The notes under the pieces are model-generated. The model was not told where the DNA came from and made no database searches. It was given only the letters and a program-made list of their open reading frames with translations. A program made the translations under genes and the position numbers. A stretch of 64,000 bases of DNA from Hyalangium gracile (GTDB lineage: Bacteria; Myxococcota; Myxococcia; Myxococcales; Myxococcaceae): contig NZ_JAHXBG010000019.1 in NCBI RefSeq assembly GCF_020103725.1, positions 62,001 through 126,000 of the forward strand, written 5' to 3'. Of this stretch, positions 17,394 through 26,257 are shown piece by piece. The first letter of the stretch is position 1, and each line of letters starts with the position of its first letter.

Positions 17394-19523
17394 TTGTCCC
17401 AGAAAATGCATCGCCGCACCATCCTGCAGTCCGTCGTCGCGGTAGCGGCGACGACGGCGTTTGGCTGCAGCGACGACGACACGACGATCGATACACAGGC
17501 GGAGAAGTCCCGCGCGTACTTCCCGCAGTCGGTGGCCTCTGGCGAGCCGCGCCCCGACAGCGTGGTGCTGTGGACGCGCGCCGTGGATGAGGAGCACGGC
17601 GGGGATGTCTCCCTCTCGCTCGAGGTCTCCACCGAGGAGAGCTTCGGCCAGCTCGTGCTCCAGCAGCAGGGCCTGACGGCGAAGGCCGTTCACGACAACG
17701 CCATCAAGGTCAAGGTGACCAACCTCCAGCCGCGCACCACCTACTACTACCGCTTCATCTACGAGCACGACGGCGAGAAGCTCGTCTCGCCGGTGGGCCG
17801 CACGAAGACGGCGCCGGCCGCGGGTGACGACGTGCCGGTGAAGTTCGTCTTCGCCAGCTGCCAGGACTACGTGGGCCGCTACTACAACACGTGGAGCCGG
17901 CTGCTGCAGCTCGACGAGAACCTGGACTTCATCGTCTTCCTCGGCGACTACATCTACGAGACGACAGGCGACCCGGCCTTCCAGTCCACCAACACCCTGC
18001 GCAAGGTGAACTTCAGCGAGCCCGACACCGCGCTGGTGCAGAAGAGCGGCATCTTCCAGTACTACGCTGCCGCCTCGCTCTCGAACTACCGGGACCTGTA
18101 CAAGACGCTGCGCTCGGACCCCGTCATCCAGCGGCTGCACGAGCGCTACCCGTTCATCGTCATGTGGGACGACCACGAGTTCTCCAACGACTGCTGGGGC
18201 TCGAACGCCACGTACGAGAACGGGCGCCGCGAGGAGAAGCAGGACACGCGGCGGCGCGAGGCGGAGCAGGCGTTCTTCGAGTACCTGCCGCTGGAGGCCA
18301 ACCCGGCGGGCTCGGGCGCGGGCGCCATCGACGTGAACAGCGAGCCGAAGTACCCGGACACGCACATCTACCGGGCCTTCGAGTTCGGCAAGCACGTGAA
18401 GCTCATCGTCACGGACTACCGCACCCACCGGCCCGACCACCTCATCCCCGAGGACGCCTTCCCCGGCACGGTGGCCATCGATGAGCCGACGCTGACGGCG
18501 CTCGGCCTTGCGGGGAACTTCAACTCGGACCTGTTCTCGTACATCAACGTGGACGCGGCGGAGCACTCGCAGCGCAAGGGCGTGCTCCGGCAGGCGTACG
18601 TGGCGCTCGCCACGCAGGCGGGGCTGACGCAGCAGGAGGCCGCGGCGAAGGCGGACACCTGGGTGACGGGCAACCTGGCGGTGGCCTACGTCAACCAGGT
18701 GCTGGCCGGCGCGGGGGCCGCGGCGCTGCAGGTCGATGCGGCGAACAAGCCCCGGGGCGTGGCCTTCGTGCACATGGGCAAGCTGAACCTGTTCGACGTG
18801 CGCGGCGTGCGCAACATCGTGGTGAAGGACACCTACGACTTGTACTCGGCCGTCCGCTACCAGGCCTCGCAGCGCAACAGCGAGAACGTGCTGGGCACCG
18901 ACCAGGAGGCGTGGTTCAAGGAGCAGCTGAAGGCCACCAACACCTGGAAGGTGATTGTCAGCTCGGTGTCCTTCTCGGCGCTGATCCTGGATCTGCGCAC
19001 GAAGACGGACATCCCGGACCCGTCGCTGCGCCAGCGCTACTACTTCACGACGGACCAGTGGGACGGCTTCCCGACGAAGAAGAAGGAGCTGCTCACGTAC
19101 GTGAAGAACAACGCGAGCAACCCGCTCTTCATCTCCGGAGACATCCACGCCTCGTTCGCGTCGGTGGAGGAGGGGGTGCCCACGCTGACGGCTCCGGCCA
19201 TCTCGTCCAGCTCCATCAAGGAGGAGGCGGCCACGGCGGTGGTGGGCGCGGGCTTCGCGCAGGGCAGCCCCATCTACCGCTACATCGCCCAGGACATCGA
19301 CCAGACGCTGAAGGCCGCCAACCCGAACCTCGCCTTCACCGACAGCGACAGGCACGGCTTCGTGGTGCTGGAGGTGAGGGCCACGGAGGCGGTGGCGACC
19401 TACCACCTCATCCCCAGCAGCGAGGTCCACAAGGACTACTCGCGCAGGTCGGCCAGCGAGCTGTCGGCGCAGTTCACCCGCCAGCAGCTGCGCGTCCAGA
19501 ACGGCAAGATCACCGCCGGCTGA
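17394..19523 (+). CDS. phoD: PhoD-like alkaline phosphatase, Tat-exported
   Basis: 709 residues from TTG 17394, chosen because GGAGG at 17382-17386 is seven bases upstream; ATG 17406 is the alternative but too far from that site. A twin-arginine signal (HRRTILQSVVAVAATTAFGC) also carries a lipobox-like end (Cys25). PhoD N-terminal domain at about 40-140, then the metallophosphatase core with FASCQDY (154-159), FLGDYIYE (182-189), MWDDHEFSND (258-266) and FISGDIHASF. Typical family members are near 520 residues; the extra length is an insertion between the DDHE and GDIHA motifs (roughly residues 330-450, around AIDEPTLTALGLAGNF). Role: hydrolyses phosphodiesters and monoesters outside the cytoplasm, scavenging phosphate. 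Confidence 0.9.
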   Translation: MSQKMHRRTILQSVVAVAATTAFGCSDDDTTIDTQAEKSRAYFPQSVASGEPRPDSVVLWTRAVDEEHGGDVSLSLEVSTEESFGQLVLQQQGLTAKAVHDNAIKVKVTNLQPRTTYYYRFIYEHDGEKLVSPVGRTKTAPAAGDDVPVKFVFASCQDYVGRYYNTWSRLLQLDENLDFIVFLGDYIYETTGDPAFQSTNTLRKVNFSEPDTALVQKSGIFQYYAAASLSNYRDLYKTLRSDPVIQRLHERYPFIVMWDDHEFSNDCWGSNATYENGRREEKQDTRRREAEQAFFEYLPLEANPAGSGAGAIDVNSEPKYPDTHIYRAFEFGKHVKLIVTDYRTHRPDHLIPEDAFPGTVAIDEPTLTALGLAGNFNSDLFSYINVDAAEHSQRKGVLRQAYVALATQAGLTQQEAAAKADTWVTGNLAVAYVNQVLAGAGAAALQVDAANKPRGVAFVHMGKLNLFDVRGVRNIVVKDTYDLYSAVRYQASQRNSENVLGTDQEAWFKEQLKATNTWKVIVSSVSFSALILDLRTKTDIPDPSLRQRYYFTTDQWDGFPTKKKELLTYVKNNASNPLFISGDIHASFASVEEGVPTLTAPAISSSSIKEEAATAVVGAGFAQGSPIYRYIAQDIDQTLKAANPNLAFTDSDRHGFVVLEVRATEAVATYHLIPSSEVHKDYSRRSASELSAQFTRQQLRVQNGKITAG

Positions 19524-19536
19524 GGCGCTGGCTCTC

Positions 19537-19566
19537 GGGAGGCGCGGTCCTCACGCCGCGCCTCCC
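19537..19566 (+). terminator. Strong hairpin after the phoD-like gene
   Basis: Perfect 11-base arms GGGAGGCGCGG (19537-19547) and CCGCGCCTCCC (19556-19566) with an 8-base loop, 14 bases after the stop codon. There is no U-tract. Confidence 0.6.
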
Positions 19567-19695
19567 TCCGAGTCCGGTAACACTCCGCAATAATCGCGTC
19601 AGGGGTCCTTAAGGATTTCCTGGCCAGATGGCTCCCGAAGTCCACCGACATGCGCAAGAGGCGCTCGAGCGCCTCCGCCGTCGAAAGGAATCAGG

Positions 19696-20676
19696 ATGAG
19701 CCACGAGAAGAGCAGCACTTCCCCGGCGTTCATGACACGCCGAAGGATTCTCCGGAACCTGGGCATGGCCCTGGCGGTCGTCCCCATTGGCAAGCTGATC
19801 GCCTGCTCCTCGGACAGCCCCGGCGAGCCAGGAGACGGCACGGACGGGGGTACCAACCCGGATGGTGGGACGAGCTCCGGCGCCTGGGCGACGGGGGGCA
19901 CGGCGGCGATGGCGGGCAACTACCCGGATCCGTTCGCCTCGGGCATCGGCTCGGTGTGCGCGCTGACGTGCGCGGCGACGCTGGGGCCGTGCTACGCGAA
20001 CACGCTGGTGCGCAAGGACATCAGCGAGGGCCACGATGGTCTGCCCGTGCGCCTGGCGCTGCTGGTGGTGGACACGGCCTGCAAGCCCATCCAGGGCGCG
20101 GCGGTCGACATCTGGCACACGGCGCCGCACGGGCTCTACTCGGGAGAGGACGCCAGCACGTTCTGCACCTCGGGCGATGAGGGGGCCACCTCCGCGCGGT
20201 GGTTCCGGGGCGTGCAGACGACGGATGCGAACGGCCGGGTCGACTTCGACACGTGCTTTCCGGGCTGGTACAGCAGCCGGACCATCCACATCCACTTCAC
20301 GGTCCGCGTCAACGGCAGCGAGTACGTGACGTCGCAGCTGTTCTTCGACGACGCGCTGAACGACGACATCATCGGGACCCAGCCGCTGTACAACACGCGG
20401 GGTCAGCGCGACACGACGAACTCGAACGACACGGTCATCTCGGCCAGCGCCGTCGGCGACTACACGCTTCAGACCCAGCGGATGGCGGATGGCGCATTGC
20501 TGGCCTGGAAGACGCTGGTCATCCGCTCATCGCTCTCGGACGCGCTGTGCGACGTGCCGGGCGGAAGCGGTGGCGGAGGCGGTGGTCCTCCTCCGGGATT
20601 CGATGGCGGCATGCCTCCTCCTCGCGGGGATGGAGGCATGGGTCCCCCGCCGGGCTTCGATGGTGGCCAGGGCTGA
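19696..20676 (+). CDS. Exported intradiol dioxygenase-like lipoprotein
   Basis: 326 residues from ATG 19696. A Tat-type signal TRRRILRNLGMALAVVPIGK ends in a lipobox (Cys37), followed by a Gly/Asp/Thr spacer (TDGGTNPDGG). The catalytic domain matches intradiol ring-cleavage dioxygenases: Fe(III) ligands Tyr100 in LGPCYANT, Tyr192, His198 and His200 in GWYSSRTIHIHFTV, with VDIWHTAPHGLYSG in between. The C-terminus is a Gly/Pro tail with repeated PPPGFDGG. Known: cytoplasmic members open catechol rings; secreted homologues have unclear substrates, possibly lignin-derived or cell-surface catechols. Cys pairs in the domain fit an oxidising location. It is alone between phoD and the convergent pomX gene. 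Confidence 0.87.
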   Translation: MSHEKSSTSPAFMTRRRILRNLGMALAVVPIGKLIACSSDSPGEPGDGTDGGTNPDGGTSSGAWATGGTAAMAGNYPDPFASGIGSVCALTCAATLGPCYANTLVRKDISEGHDGLPVRLALLVVDTACKPIQGAAVDIWHTAPHGLYSGEDASTFCTSGDEGATSARWFRGVQTTDANGRVDFDTCFPGWYSSRTIHIHFTVRVNGSEYVTSQLFFDDALNDDIIGTQPLYNTRGQRDTTNSNDTVISASAVGDYTLQTQRMADGALLAWKTLVIRSSLSDALCDVPGGSGGGGGGPPPGFDGGMPPPRGDGGMGPPPGFDGGQG

Positions 20677-20706
20677 CGCCGTCGGACCAGCGCCGCCCGC
20701 GAGCCG

Positions 20707-21900
20707 TCAGCGCACGGTGGCCTGACTGAGGGCGCGGTGCACCGCCTCCAGCGCCTTGCGCGCCTCGAGCAGCTCCGCGCGCTCCGCGGTGAGCGCCGCC
20801 ACCTGCTGGGCCAGCACGTCTCGCTCGCCCCGGAGCGTCTCCACCGCGCGCCGCAGGGAGGCCGCCTCGTCCTTGGCGCCCTCCAGCTCCGTGGCGAGCC
20901 GCTCCTCCTCGGAGAGGCTGTCGGCCAGCGCCTTCTTGCCCCGGGCCACCTCCGACTCCAGCTCCGCCCGCTCCGTGCTGGCCGCCTGCAGCGCCTGCCG
21001 GGACTCCTGCAGCGACAGCAGCGCCTCGTCCCGCTCGCCCTCCAGCGCCGCCAGCTCGCGCTCCAGGTCGCCCAGGAGCTTCACCCGGGCCTCCATCTCC
21101 GCGGACAGCCGCCGCGCCTCGTCCATCCGCAGGCGCGCCTCCTCCGTGGCCTTCTCCGACTGCCGCCGCGCCGCCTCCAGCTCCTGCGTCAGCGACAGGT
21201 TGAGCGCCTTCACCCGGTTCAGCTCGCCCTGCAGCGCGTTGATGCGCTCCACCGCGCGCATCCCCGCCTCGGACACCGAGGCCGGCAGCGGCTCCGGGCG
21301 CGGGTTCTCCCGCACCGCCTTGAGCCGCTCCTTCAGCCGCTCGCGGCGCGCATCCGGATCCATCTCCTCGTGCGGCGCGGGCGGCGTCTGCACCTCGACC
21401 TCCGTCGCGGGAGCATTCCCATGCGCCACCGGCGCAGCCACCGGGGCCGGCGCGGCATGCGCCACCGGCGCCACGGGAGCCACCACCGCGGCCGGCGCGG
21501 CCACCTCGGCGGGCGCGGCGAACGCGGAGGCCCCCACCGGCTCGGGCTCCACCGGCGTCACGCGCGGAGCCGCGGCCTCGGCGTTTCCGCCGAAGACCTC
21601 ATGGTGCACGGCGGCCATCGCATGCGCCTCGGTCTGCGACAGCGGCGAGCGCAGGGCGGCGCTCACGGCCTCGGCGGCGGTGGGACGCGGCGCCCGAGCC
21701 CGCTCGATGCGCGCCCGCACCTCGGCCGAGAGGTCGGCGGGAGCAGGCGCGGGAGCCTCGGCAACGGGAGCGGCCTCGGCCGCGGGCTCGGAGGCCTCCA
21801 TGGGCTCGGCGGTCTCGGGAGTCTCCACGAGCCCCGTCAGCGCACCGAGGCGTACTCGCGGCTTGGCTCGAGACACGTTCTGTTCGAAGGCTTTCTTCAT
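20707..21900 (-). CDS. pomX: Cell-division positioning protein PomX
   Basis: 397 residues. The N-terminal peptide MKKAFEQNVSRAKPRVRLGA carries Lys13 and Arg15, the PomZ-activating peptide known from Myxococcus xanthus PomX. Next comes an Ala/Pro/Val-rich disordered stretch (about 30-180), then a long coiled coil (about 185-395) of the ELEAARRQSEKATEEARLRM type. Role (known for PomX): forms the cytoplasmic cluster on the nucleoid, binds PomY and PomZ, and stimulates the PomZ ATPase so that the cluster moves to midcell and recruits FtsZ. The gene is last in the pomY-pomZ-pomX order, 39 bases after pomZ. It converges on the dioxygenase gene with a 30-base gap. Identification rests on the peptide, architecture and neighbours. 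Confidence 0.92.
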   Translation of the reverse strand: MKKAFEQNVSRAKPRVRLGALTGLVETPETAEPMEASEPAAEAAPVAEAPAPAPADLSAEVRARIERARAPRPTAAEAVSAALRSPLSQTEAHAMAAVHHEVFGGNAEAAAPRVTPVEPEPVGASAFAAPAEVAAPAAVVAPVAPVAHAAPAPVAAPVAHGNAPATEVEVQTPPAPHEEMDPDARRERLKERLKAVRENPRPEPLPASVSEAGMRAVERINALQGELNRVKALNLSLTQELEAARRQSEKATEEARLRMDEARRLSAEMEARVKLLGDLERELAALEGERDEALLSLQESRQALQAASTERAELESEVARGKKALADSLSEEERLATELEGAKDEAASLRRAVETLRGERDVLAQQVAALTAERAELLEARKALEAVHRALSQATVR

Positions 21901-21939
21901 AGGCGGGACAGGGAGCGTGGGAAGAAGAGAGAGAGGAGG

Positions 21940-22896
21940 TCAGCCGGCCTTCGTGGCCTGGGTGCCGCCCTTGGTCTGAGCGGCGACCATGAGCGGCAGG
22001 ACGTGGTTGATGAGCGCCTGGATGTCCGTGGCGCCCTTGGAGGTCGGGTCGGCGACGAAGACGGGGCGGCCTTCGCTGGAGGCCTGCGCGAACTTGGTGC
22101 ACTGCCGGATGATGGTGGGCAGCAGGTACTCGGGGTAGTGCGTCTGCAGCGCCTCGAGCGCCTCCTTCGCCAGCTTGAAGGTGGCGTTGAAGGAGTTCAC
22201 CACGATGAACACGTGGTCCAGCACGTGCTGCAGGTCCTCCTCCAGGCTCTGCACCGTCTCGAAGAGCAGCTTCAGCCCGTGGAAGGACAGGAAGTCGGCG
22301 AGCACCGGGACGAACAGGTCGTTGGCCGCCATCAGCGCGTTGAGGTTGAGCAGTCCGAAGGATGGCGGCGCATCAAAGACGATGACGTCGTACTGGGGCT
22401 GTACTTCCTTGAGCGCATTGCGCAGCTTGAACTCGCGGCCCGCCATGGGCATCAGCGCCAGGTCCACCGTGGACATGCTCAGGTTGGACGGCACGAAGTC
22501 CAGGTTGGGCAGGCTGGACTTCTGGATGACCTGGGTCATCGGCGCCTTGCGCACCAGCACGTCCTGGAGCGTCTTCGGGAAGTCCTCGCCCTCGTAGCCC
22601 AGGCACTTGGTGGCGTGGCCCTGGCTGTCCAGGTCCACCAGCAGCACCGCGTAGCCCAGCTCGGCCAGCCGCCACGCGTAGGAGGTGGACAGGGACGTCT
22701 TGCCCGTGCCGCCCTTGAAGTTGAGGAACAGCTGGCGGCGATGGCTGATGACCTCCGGGTACTTCTGGAGCGTGGCGCGCAGCTCCCACAGGTCATCCGG
22801 GGTGTAGTCGTCCTTCTTCAGCGCCTCGAAGAGCTCCTTCGAAGACACGCCGAGCATCTCGGCTACCTGCTTGGCGGTGTAGGTCGGAGCTTCCAT
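21940..22896 (-). CDS. pomZ: ParA/MinD-type ATPase PomZ
   Basis: 318 residues from ATG 22896. An N-terminal MerR-like helix-turn-helix (YTAKQVAEMLGVSSKELFEA) precedes a ParA core with deviant Walker A KGGTGKTS (61-68). Gly62, Lys66 and Asp90 (in VDLDSQG) fall at the same numbers as the key residues of M. xanthus PomZ. Walker B region is VIVFDAPPSFGLLNLNAL; basic residues near the C-terminus are expected to bind DNA. Role: ATP-bound dimers bind the nucleoid non-specifically; hydrolysis is stimulated by PomX, PomY and DNA, which drives the Pom cluster to midcell. Lies between pomY (40-base gap) and pomX (39-base gap). Confidence 0.94.
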   Translation of the reverse strand: MEAPTYTAKQVAEMLGVSSKELFEALKKDDYTPDDLWELRATLQKYPEVISHRRQLFLNFKGGTGKTSLSTSYAWRLAELGYAVLLVDLDSQGHATKCLGYEGEDFPKTLQDVLVRKAPMTQVIQKSSLPNLDFVPSNLSMSTVDLALMPMAGREFKLRNALKEVQPQYDVIVFDAPPSFGLLNLNALMAANDLFVPVLADFLSFHGLKLLFETVQSLEEDLQHVLDHVFIVVNSFNATFKLAKEALEALQTHYPEYLLPTIIRQCTKFAQASSEGRPVFVADPTSKGATDIQALINHVLPLMVAAQTKGGTQATKAG

Positions 22897-22936
22897 CGAG
22901 AACCCTTCGTTGAACCAGCGGGGCGCGGACCTCGCG

Positions 22937-24814
22937 TCAGGCCGCGAAGTATTTGTGCCCCCGCCGTATCACAGCCCCCCGGGCAAGCAGGAGCGTCAGC
23001 GCCTCCTGGGCCAGCTCCACCGGAGCGGAGAGCGCGGCCGTCAGCTCTCCGAGCGAGCGACCCCGGATGGCCGCGCGGATGTCCGTCATCAGCGACGCGC
23101 AGAGCGCCTCCACGGGCGACGGGCCGGGACGCGCCGCGGGGACGCTCGGCTCGGACGCGGGCGGCGCCACGGACGCGGGCCGGGCCCCCATCGCCGCCAG
23201 CGCCGCGCGAGCGGAACCCGAGCGCTCGGGCGCGGAGGCCGGAACGGACCGCGCGAGCGTGACGGCCGGGGCGGGAGCCGGCTGCGCCGGTCCGCTCGAG
23301 GCCACCGGAGCGGAGGCCGCCTGCACGGGAGCCACGGCCTGCGCCGGAGCCACCGCCTTCGCCGCCACGGCCGGAGCCGGCGAGCGACTCACGGCGGGAG
23401 CCTCGGACATGGCCTCCACGGGAGCGCGGCGCGGAGGCGGCGGTGGCGCCAGCGAGGCTCGCACGGGCTGCGTGGGCAGCGCCGCCAGCCGCCGGACTTC
23501 CCGCCGACGCTGCGGCTCATCCATCCCCACCACCGCGGAGACGTCGTGGCCGAGGATGCGCGACAGGCTCTGCGCGGCGGCCTTGCGCACGCGGAACTCG
23601 CTGTCCAGCAGCGCATCGAGCAGCAGCGTCCGAGCGCCCTCTCCATTGGCGGCGCCCAGCGCCAGCGCTGCCAGGCTGCGCACCTCGGGGTCCGCGTCCT
23701 GGATGGCCTCCTCGCCGAGCCGTCGCGCCGCCTCGCCCTCCAGCCCCAGCGCCAGCAGCGACGCACGCCGGCGCACGGCACGGTCCTGGTCCTTCATCGC
23801 CTGCGCCAGGTGCGGCGCGGCGTCATCGGGCGCCAGCGAGAGCAGCGCCTTGAGCGCGGCGATGCGGACCTCGGCCACCGGCGAGGCCAGCAGCGGAGAG
23901 ACGACCGACGCGCCCTGCTCCCGGCACAGCCCCGCGAAGGCCTGGATGAGCGCCACCTGGACGGACGGCTCCGTCTCCGCGTGCAGCGCGGTGGCCAGCG
24001 CGGGCGCGGCGGCCGGCTGGGCCAGGGCCTTGAGGCGCTCGGCGGCGCGGATGCGCGCGGAAGGATCGCCCGCGGACAGCTCTCGCACGGAGAAGCCGAA
24101 CAGCGTCTCGTCCGCGCTGCCCGAGGGCCCCACGTGCCCGGACAGCTCCGCGAGCTGCTGTGGGCTCACGCCGAGCCGGCCCTCGTGGAAGAGCCGCTTC
24201 GCCTGCTGCACCACGGGAGACGCGGCCACCACCGAGGCCACCTTGGGCGCCACCGCCATGGCCACCGCGAACGCGGGCGACTGCGTGGGGAACAGCGGCT
24301 CGTCCTCGTCCGGCACCGGCGGAGGCGGACGCTCCGAGCTCTGCTTCGCGGCCACCGGCACCGCCGTGGCCCGCGCCGCCGCGGGGGCCTCCACGGCCGT
24401 GGGCGCCGCCCCCGGACGGTTCAGCACCTCGCTGCGCAGCTGAGAGATGAAGGACGCCAGGTCGATGCCCAGGTCGTCGCCGTCCGCGTCGTCGCGCACC
24501 TGGTCGGCGGTGCGGATGCGGCTGGCGTCGAGCAGCTTGCCCATCAGCTGGGTGCGCTCGTCTCGCAGCGCCAGGTTGACGCGCGCCAGCTCGTCGCGCT
24601 CGGCCTGCGAGCGGTTGAAGCGCACCTCCAGCTCCGCCAGCTCCCGCCGCAGGACGATCTCTCGCTGTCCCGTCTCGGACAGCTCGCGCTTGAGCCGCTC
24701 GGTCTCCTGCCGGGCGGCCTCCAGCTCATGGTGGAGCTGCTCCGCACGGGCCTCGAAGTAGACGATCTTTTCGAGTGCGCTCTTGAGCAGCGCGTCCGGA
24801 CGCTCATCACTCAC
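22937..24814 (-). CDS. pomY: Cell-division positioning protein PomY
   Basis: 625 residues from ATG 24814. N-terminal coiled coil (about 5-100; LLKSALEKIVYFEARAEQLH), then HEAT-like repeats (about 215-405; SARIRAAERLKALAQPAAAP, PEVRSLAALALGAANGEGAR, SEFRVRKAAAQSLSRILGHD). A Pro/Ala-rich disordered region (about 430-560) follows, and finally a compact about 60-residue end (LGELTAALSAPVELAQEALT) that looks like a winged-helix. M. xanthus PomY has the same coiled coil-HEAT-disordered plan and is somewhat longer. Role: binds PomX, stimulates PomZ and forms condensates that nucleate FtsZ at midcell. First gene of the operon; a promoter would lie in the repeat-bearing gap upstream, but no clear one is seen. 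Confidence 0.9.
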   Translation of the reverse strand: MSDERPDALLKSALEKIVYFEARAEQLHHELEAARQETERLKRELSETGQREIVLRRELAELEVRFNRSQAERDELARVNLALRDERTQLMGKLLDASRIRTADQVRDDADGDDLGIDLASFISQLRSEVLNRPGAAPTAVEAPAAARATAVPVAAKQSSERPPPPVPDEDEPLFPTQSPAFAVAMAVAPKVASVVAASPVVQQAKRLFHEGRLGVSPQQLAELSGHVGPSGSADETLFGFSVRELSAGDPSARIRAAERLKALAQPAAAPALATALHAETEPSVQVALIQAFAGLCREQGASVVSPLLASPVAEVRIAALKALLSLAPDDAAPHLAQAMKDQDRAVRRRASLLALGLEGEAARRLGEEAIQDADPEVRSLAALALGAANGEGARTLLLDALLDSEFRVRKAAAQSLSRILGHDVSAVVGMDEPQRRREVRRLAALPTQPVRASLAPPPPPRRAPVEAMSEAPAVSRSPAPAVAAKAVAPAQAVAPVQAASAPVASSGPAQPAPAPAVTLARSVPASAPERSGSARAALAAMGARPASVAPPASEPSVPAARPGPSPVEALCASLMTDIRAAIRGRSLGELTAALSAPVELAQEALTLLLARGAVIRRGHKYFAA

Positions 24815-25004
24815 GACCTGAACAGCCCTCCACCGTCAAGGCGCTCAAGGCGCTGGGAGCCACGAGATGGGGTGTCCTCACAGCGCACACCTACATCCCT
24901 GTGGCATCGGGGTCCAGACCTTATGTCAGACCCGCATGGCAGGTAAACCCCCGAAATAGTTGGGGCTTTTTTCTGATTGGCCCCCAAGCCCATTGACAAC
25001 GCCG

Positions 25005-25029
25005 CCCAGGCCGATTTTTCGGCCCCGGG
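25005..25029 (-). repeat. Inverted copy of the hairpin core repeat
   Basis: Read on the minus strand it matches the core of the 67-base array (positions 25376-25400 and 25443-25467) at nearly every base: CCGGGGCCGA-AAAA-TCGGCC-type core. It contains a perfect six-base stem GGCCGA/TCGGCC around a four-base loop (25009-25024). Confidence 0.65.
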
Positions 25030-25375
25030 CGCGAATGGGAGGGGTCTGCCTGCGAGCCTGCGCTCGCCTTCTTGCCCGCCCTGTGAAGCCCCCGGGCCCT
25101 ACGCACTTCCCGCTACCCTGGAGCCCGGACCCTGGCGATGCGCCGTGAGCGTCCTGCCCGGAGGCGTCGCGCACGGCGAGAGAACCACCGTGAGAGGAGC
25201 GCCCACGCACGGCGCACGACGCAACCCGCACGCGCGAGCACGTCGCGCGAGCCACCGTGGCGGGGCTGATCAATTCGTGCGCGCCGATGGGCGCTCGCAA
25301 TCTCGCCCGGCCTTCCCATCAGGCAGGGTTGATCTTGTCGAATCCGGCGCACAGGTTCCGGGGTGAGAAGTGGCT

Positions 25376-25576
25376 CCGGAGCCGGAAAATCGGCCTCGGA
25401 AGGGTTTCGCGATGGAATGCGTTGATCTTCCACCAAGTTGATCCGGGGCCGAGAAATCGGCTTCGGAACACGTTTCCGACGCCACGGGTTGATCACTCCG
25501 CGGGCGGTTCCGGAGCCGAGAAATCGGCCTCGGCGCCTGTTCACGACGGCACAGGTTGAACTGTGCGCGGTGCGTC
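25376..25576 (+). repeat. 67-bp tandem repeat array with hairpin core (3 units)
   Basis: Three 25-base cores start at 25376, 25443 and 25510, exactly 67 bases apart, each of the form CCGGRGCCGAGAAATCGGCY followed by TCGG. The inner GCCGA-GAAA-TCGGC folds as a five-base stem with a GAAA tetraloop. A second conserved element, GTTGATC/GTTGAAC, sits at 25421, 25488 and 25555, again 67 bases apart. A decayed partial unit is visible just before 25376, with a further GTTGATC at 25328. The period is not a multiple of three, so the array is not coding. It ends about 75 bases before the HTH gene start. Confidence 0.8.
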
Positions 25577-25649
25577 ACCGGGACGGCACAGGGTGTGCGC
25601 GTCCGGTGTGCGCGGAAGGTCTCCCCAGGGCGTCTACGAGGATCCTGGG

Positions 25650-26129
25650 ATGTCAGACTCCCTCCGTAATGTCCCTCTCACGCCGCCGCTCACCTCGAGC
25701 GACGACTCCCTCGACGACGCGTGTCGCGGCAACGAGGGTCAACGCCCTTCTTCGCAGGTGTCAGCAGCCATGGAACAGCGACTGGCAGGCATCATTGGAG
25801 CGTCCGTGCGAGCGGCACGGCAACGCTTGGATCTCACCCAGGCCGACGTAGCTGAGCGCGTCGGCATCGCCACGGAAGTGTACGGACGGCTCGAGCGCGG
25901 CCACATGCTGCCCAGCGTGAAGACGCTGCGGCGCTTGTGCCTGGTGCTCAACTGCTCCTCGGACGTGTTGCTCGGAGTCGCCTCGGCGGAGAAGCCGGTG
26001 GCGGTGGCCGAGGATCCGCCCGAGTACGGCGAGCGTCCCGAGGTGCGGCGCGTGCTGCGCACGCTGCGGCGGCTCGAGCCGGCTCAGCTGCGGTTGATCA
26101 GCCAGGTGGCCGGCGCCATCCACCGCTGA
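25650..26129 (+). CDS. XRE-family transcriptional regulator
   Basis: 159 residues from ATG 25650, with GAGGA about seven bases upstream; the frame is open back to 25563 but enters the repeat region. A polar N-terminal 40 residues precedes a Cro/C1-type helix-turn-helix at about 42-100: SVRAARQRLDLTQADVAERV, GIATEVYGRLERGHMLPSVK, TLRRLCLVLNCSSDVLLGV. The C-terminal 50 residues (RRVLRTLRRLEPAQLRLISQ) form a helical tail. Single-domain DNA-binding regulator with no visible ligand domain. The 67-base repeats directly upstream could be its binding sites (inference). Confidence 0.85.
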   Translation: MSDSLRNVPLTPPLTSSDDSLDDACRGNEGQRPSSQVSAAMEQRLAGIIGASVRAARQRLDLTQADVAERVGIATEVYGRLERGHMLPSVKTLRRLCLVLNCSSDVLLGVASAEKPVAVAEDPPEYGERPEVRRVLRTLRRLEPAQLRLISQVAGAIHR

Positions 26130-26257
26130 AGCCGCCTGCTTCCTCTCTCGCGAGGGTGGGGAAGCGGCTCCATCGCGCCGGAAGGCTTTCGCTTTTTCGC
26201 AACTTCTTGGCGCATGGAAAGAAGCGACCTGGGGCGTCCGGGGCGTACATCGCCCCC

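Larger units (their letters stand above)
24815..25649. other. Non-coding region between pomY and an HTH regulator gene
   Basis: 835 bases without a convincing gene: open frames on both strands have odd composition and are mostly fragments spanning the repeats. It holds the divergent upstream regions of pomY (-) and the HTH regulator (+), one inverted copy of a hairpin core at 25005-25029, and a 67-base tandem array at 25376-25576. A TTGACA-like hexamer at 24993-24998 has no good -10 partner. Confidence 0.6.

Noticed and set aside
16938-19430. 830-codon open frame on the minus strand
   Set aside because: It is antisense to phoD and M48, rich in Arg/Val/His with no domain; it follows from high third-position GC.
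20737-23262. 841-codon open frame on the plus strand
   Set aside because: Antisense to pomX and pomZ; Arg/His/Leu-rich with no motif.
24926-25300. Possible genes on either strand between pomY and the HTH gene
   Set aside because: Peptides are low complexity and cross the repeat cores in different frames; no start signals or motifs.
25376-25576. CRISPR array
   Set aside because: Only three units; the 42-base segments between cores also contain conserved motifs, so there are no unique spacers, and no cas genes are nearby.
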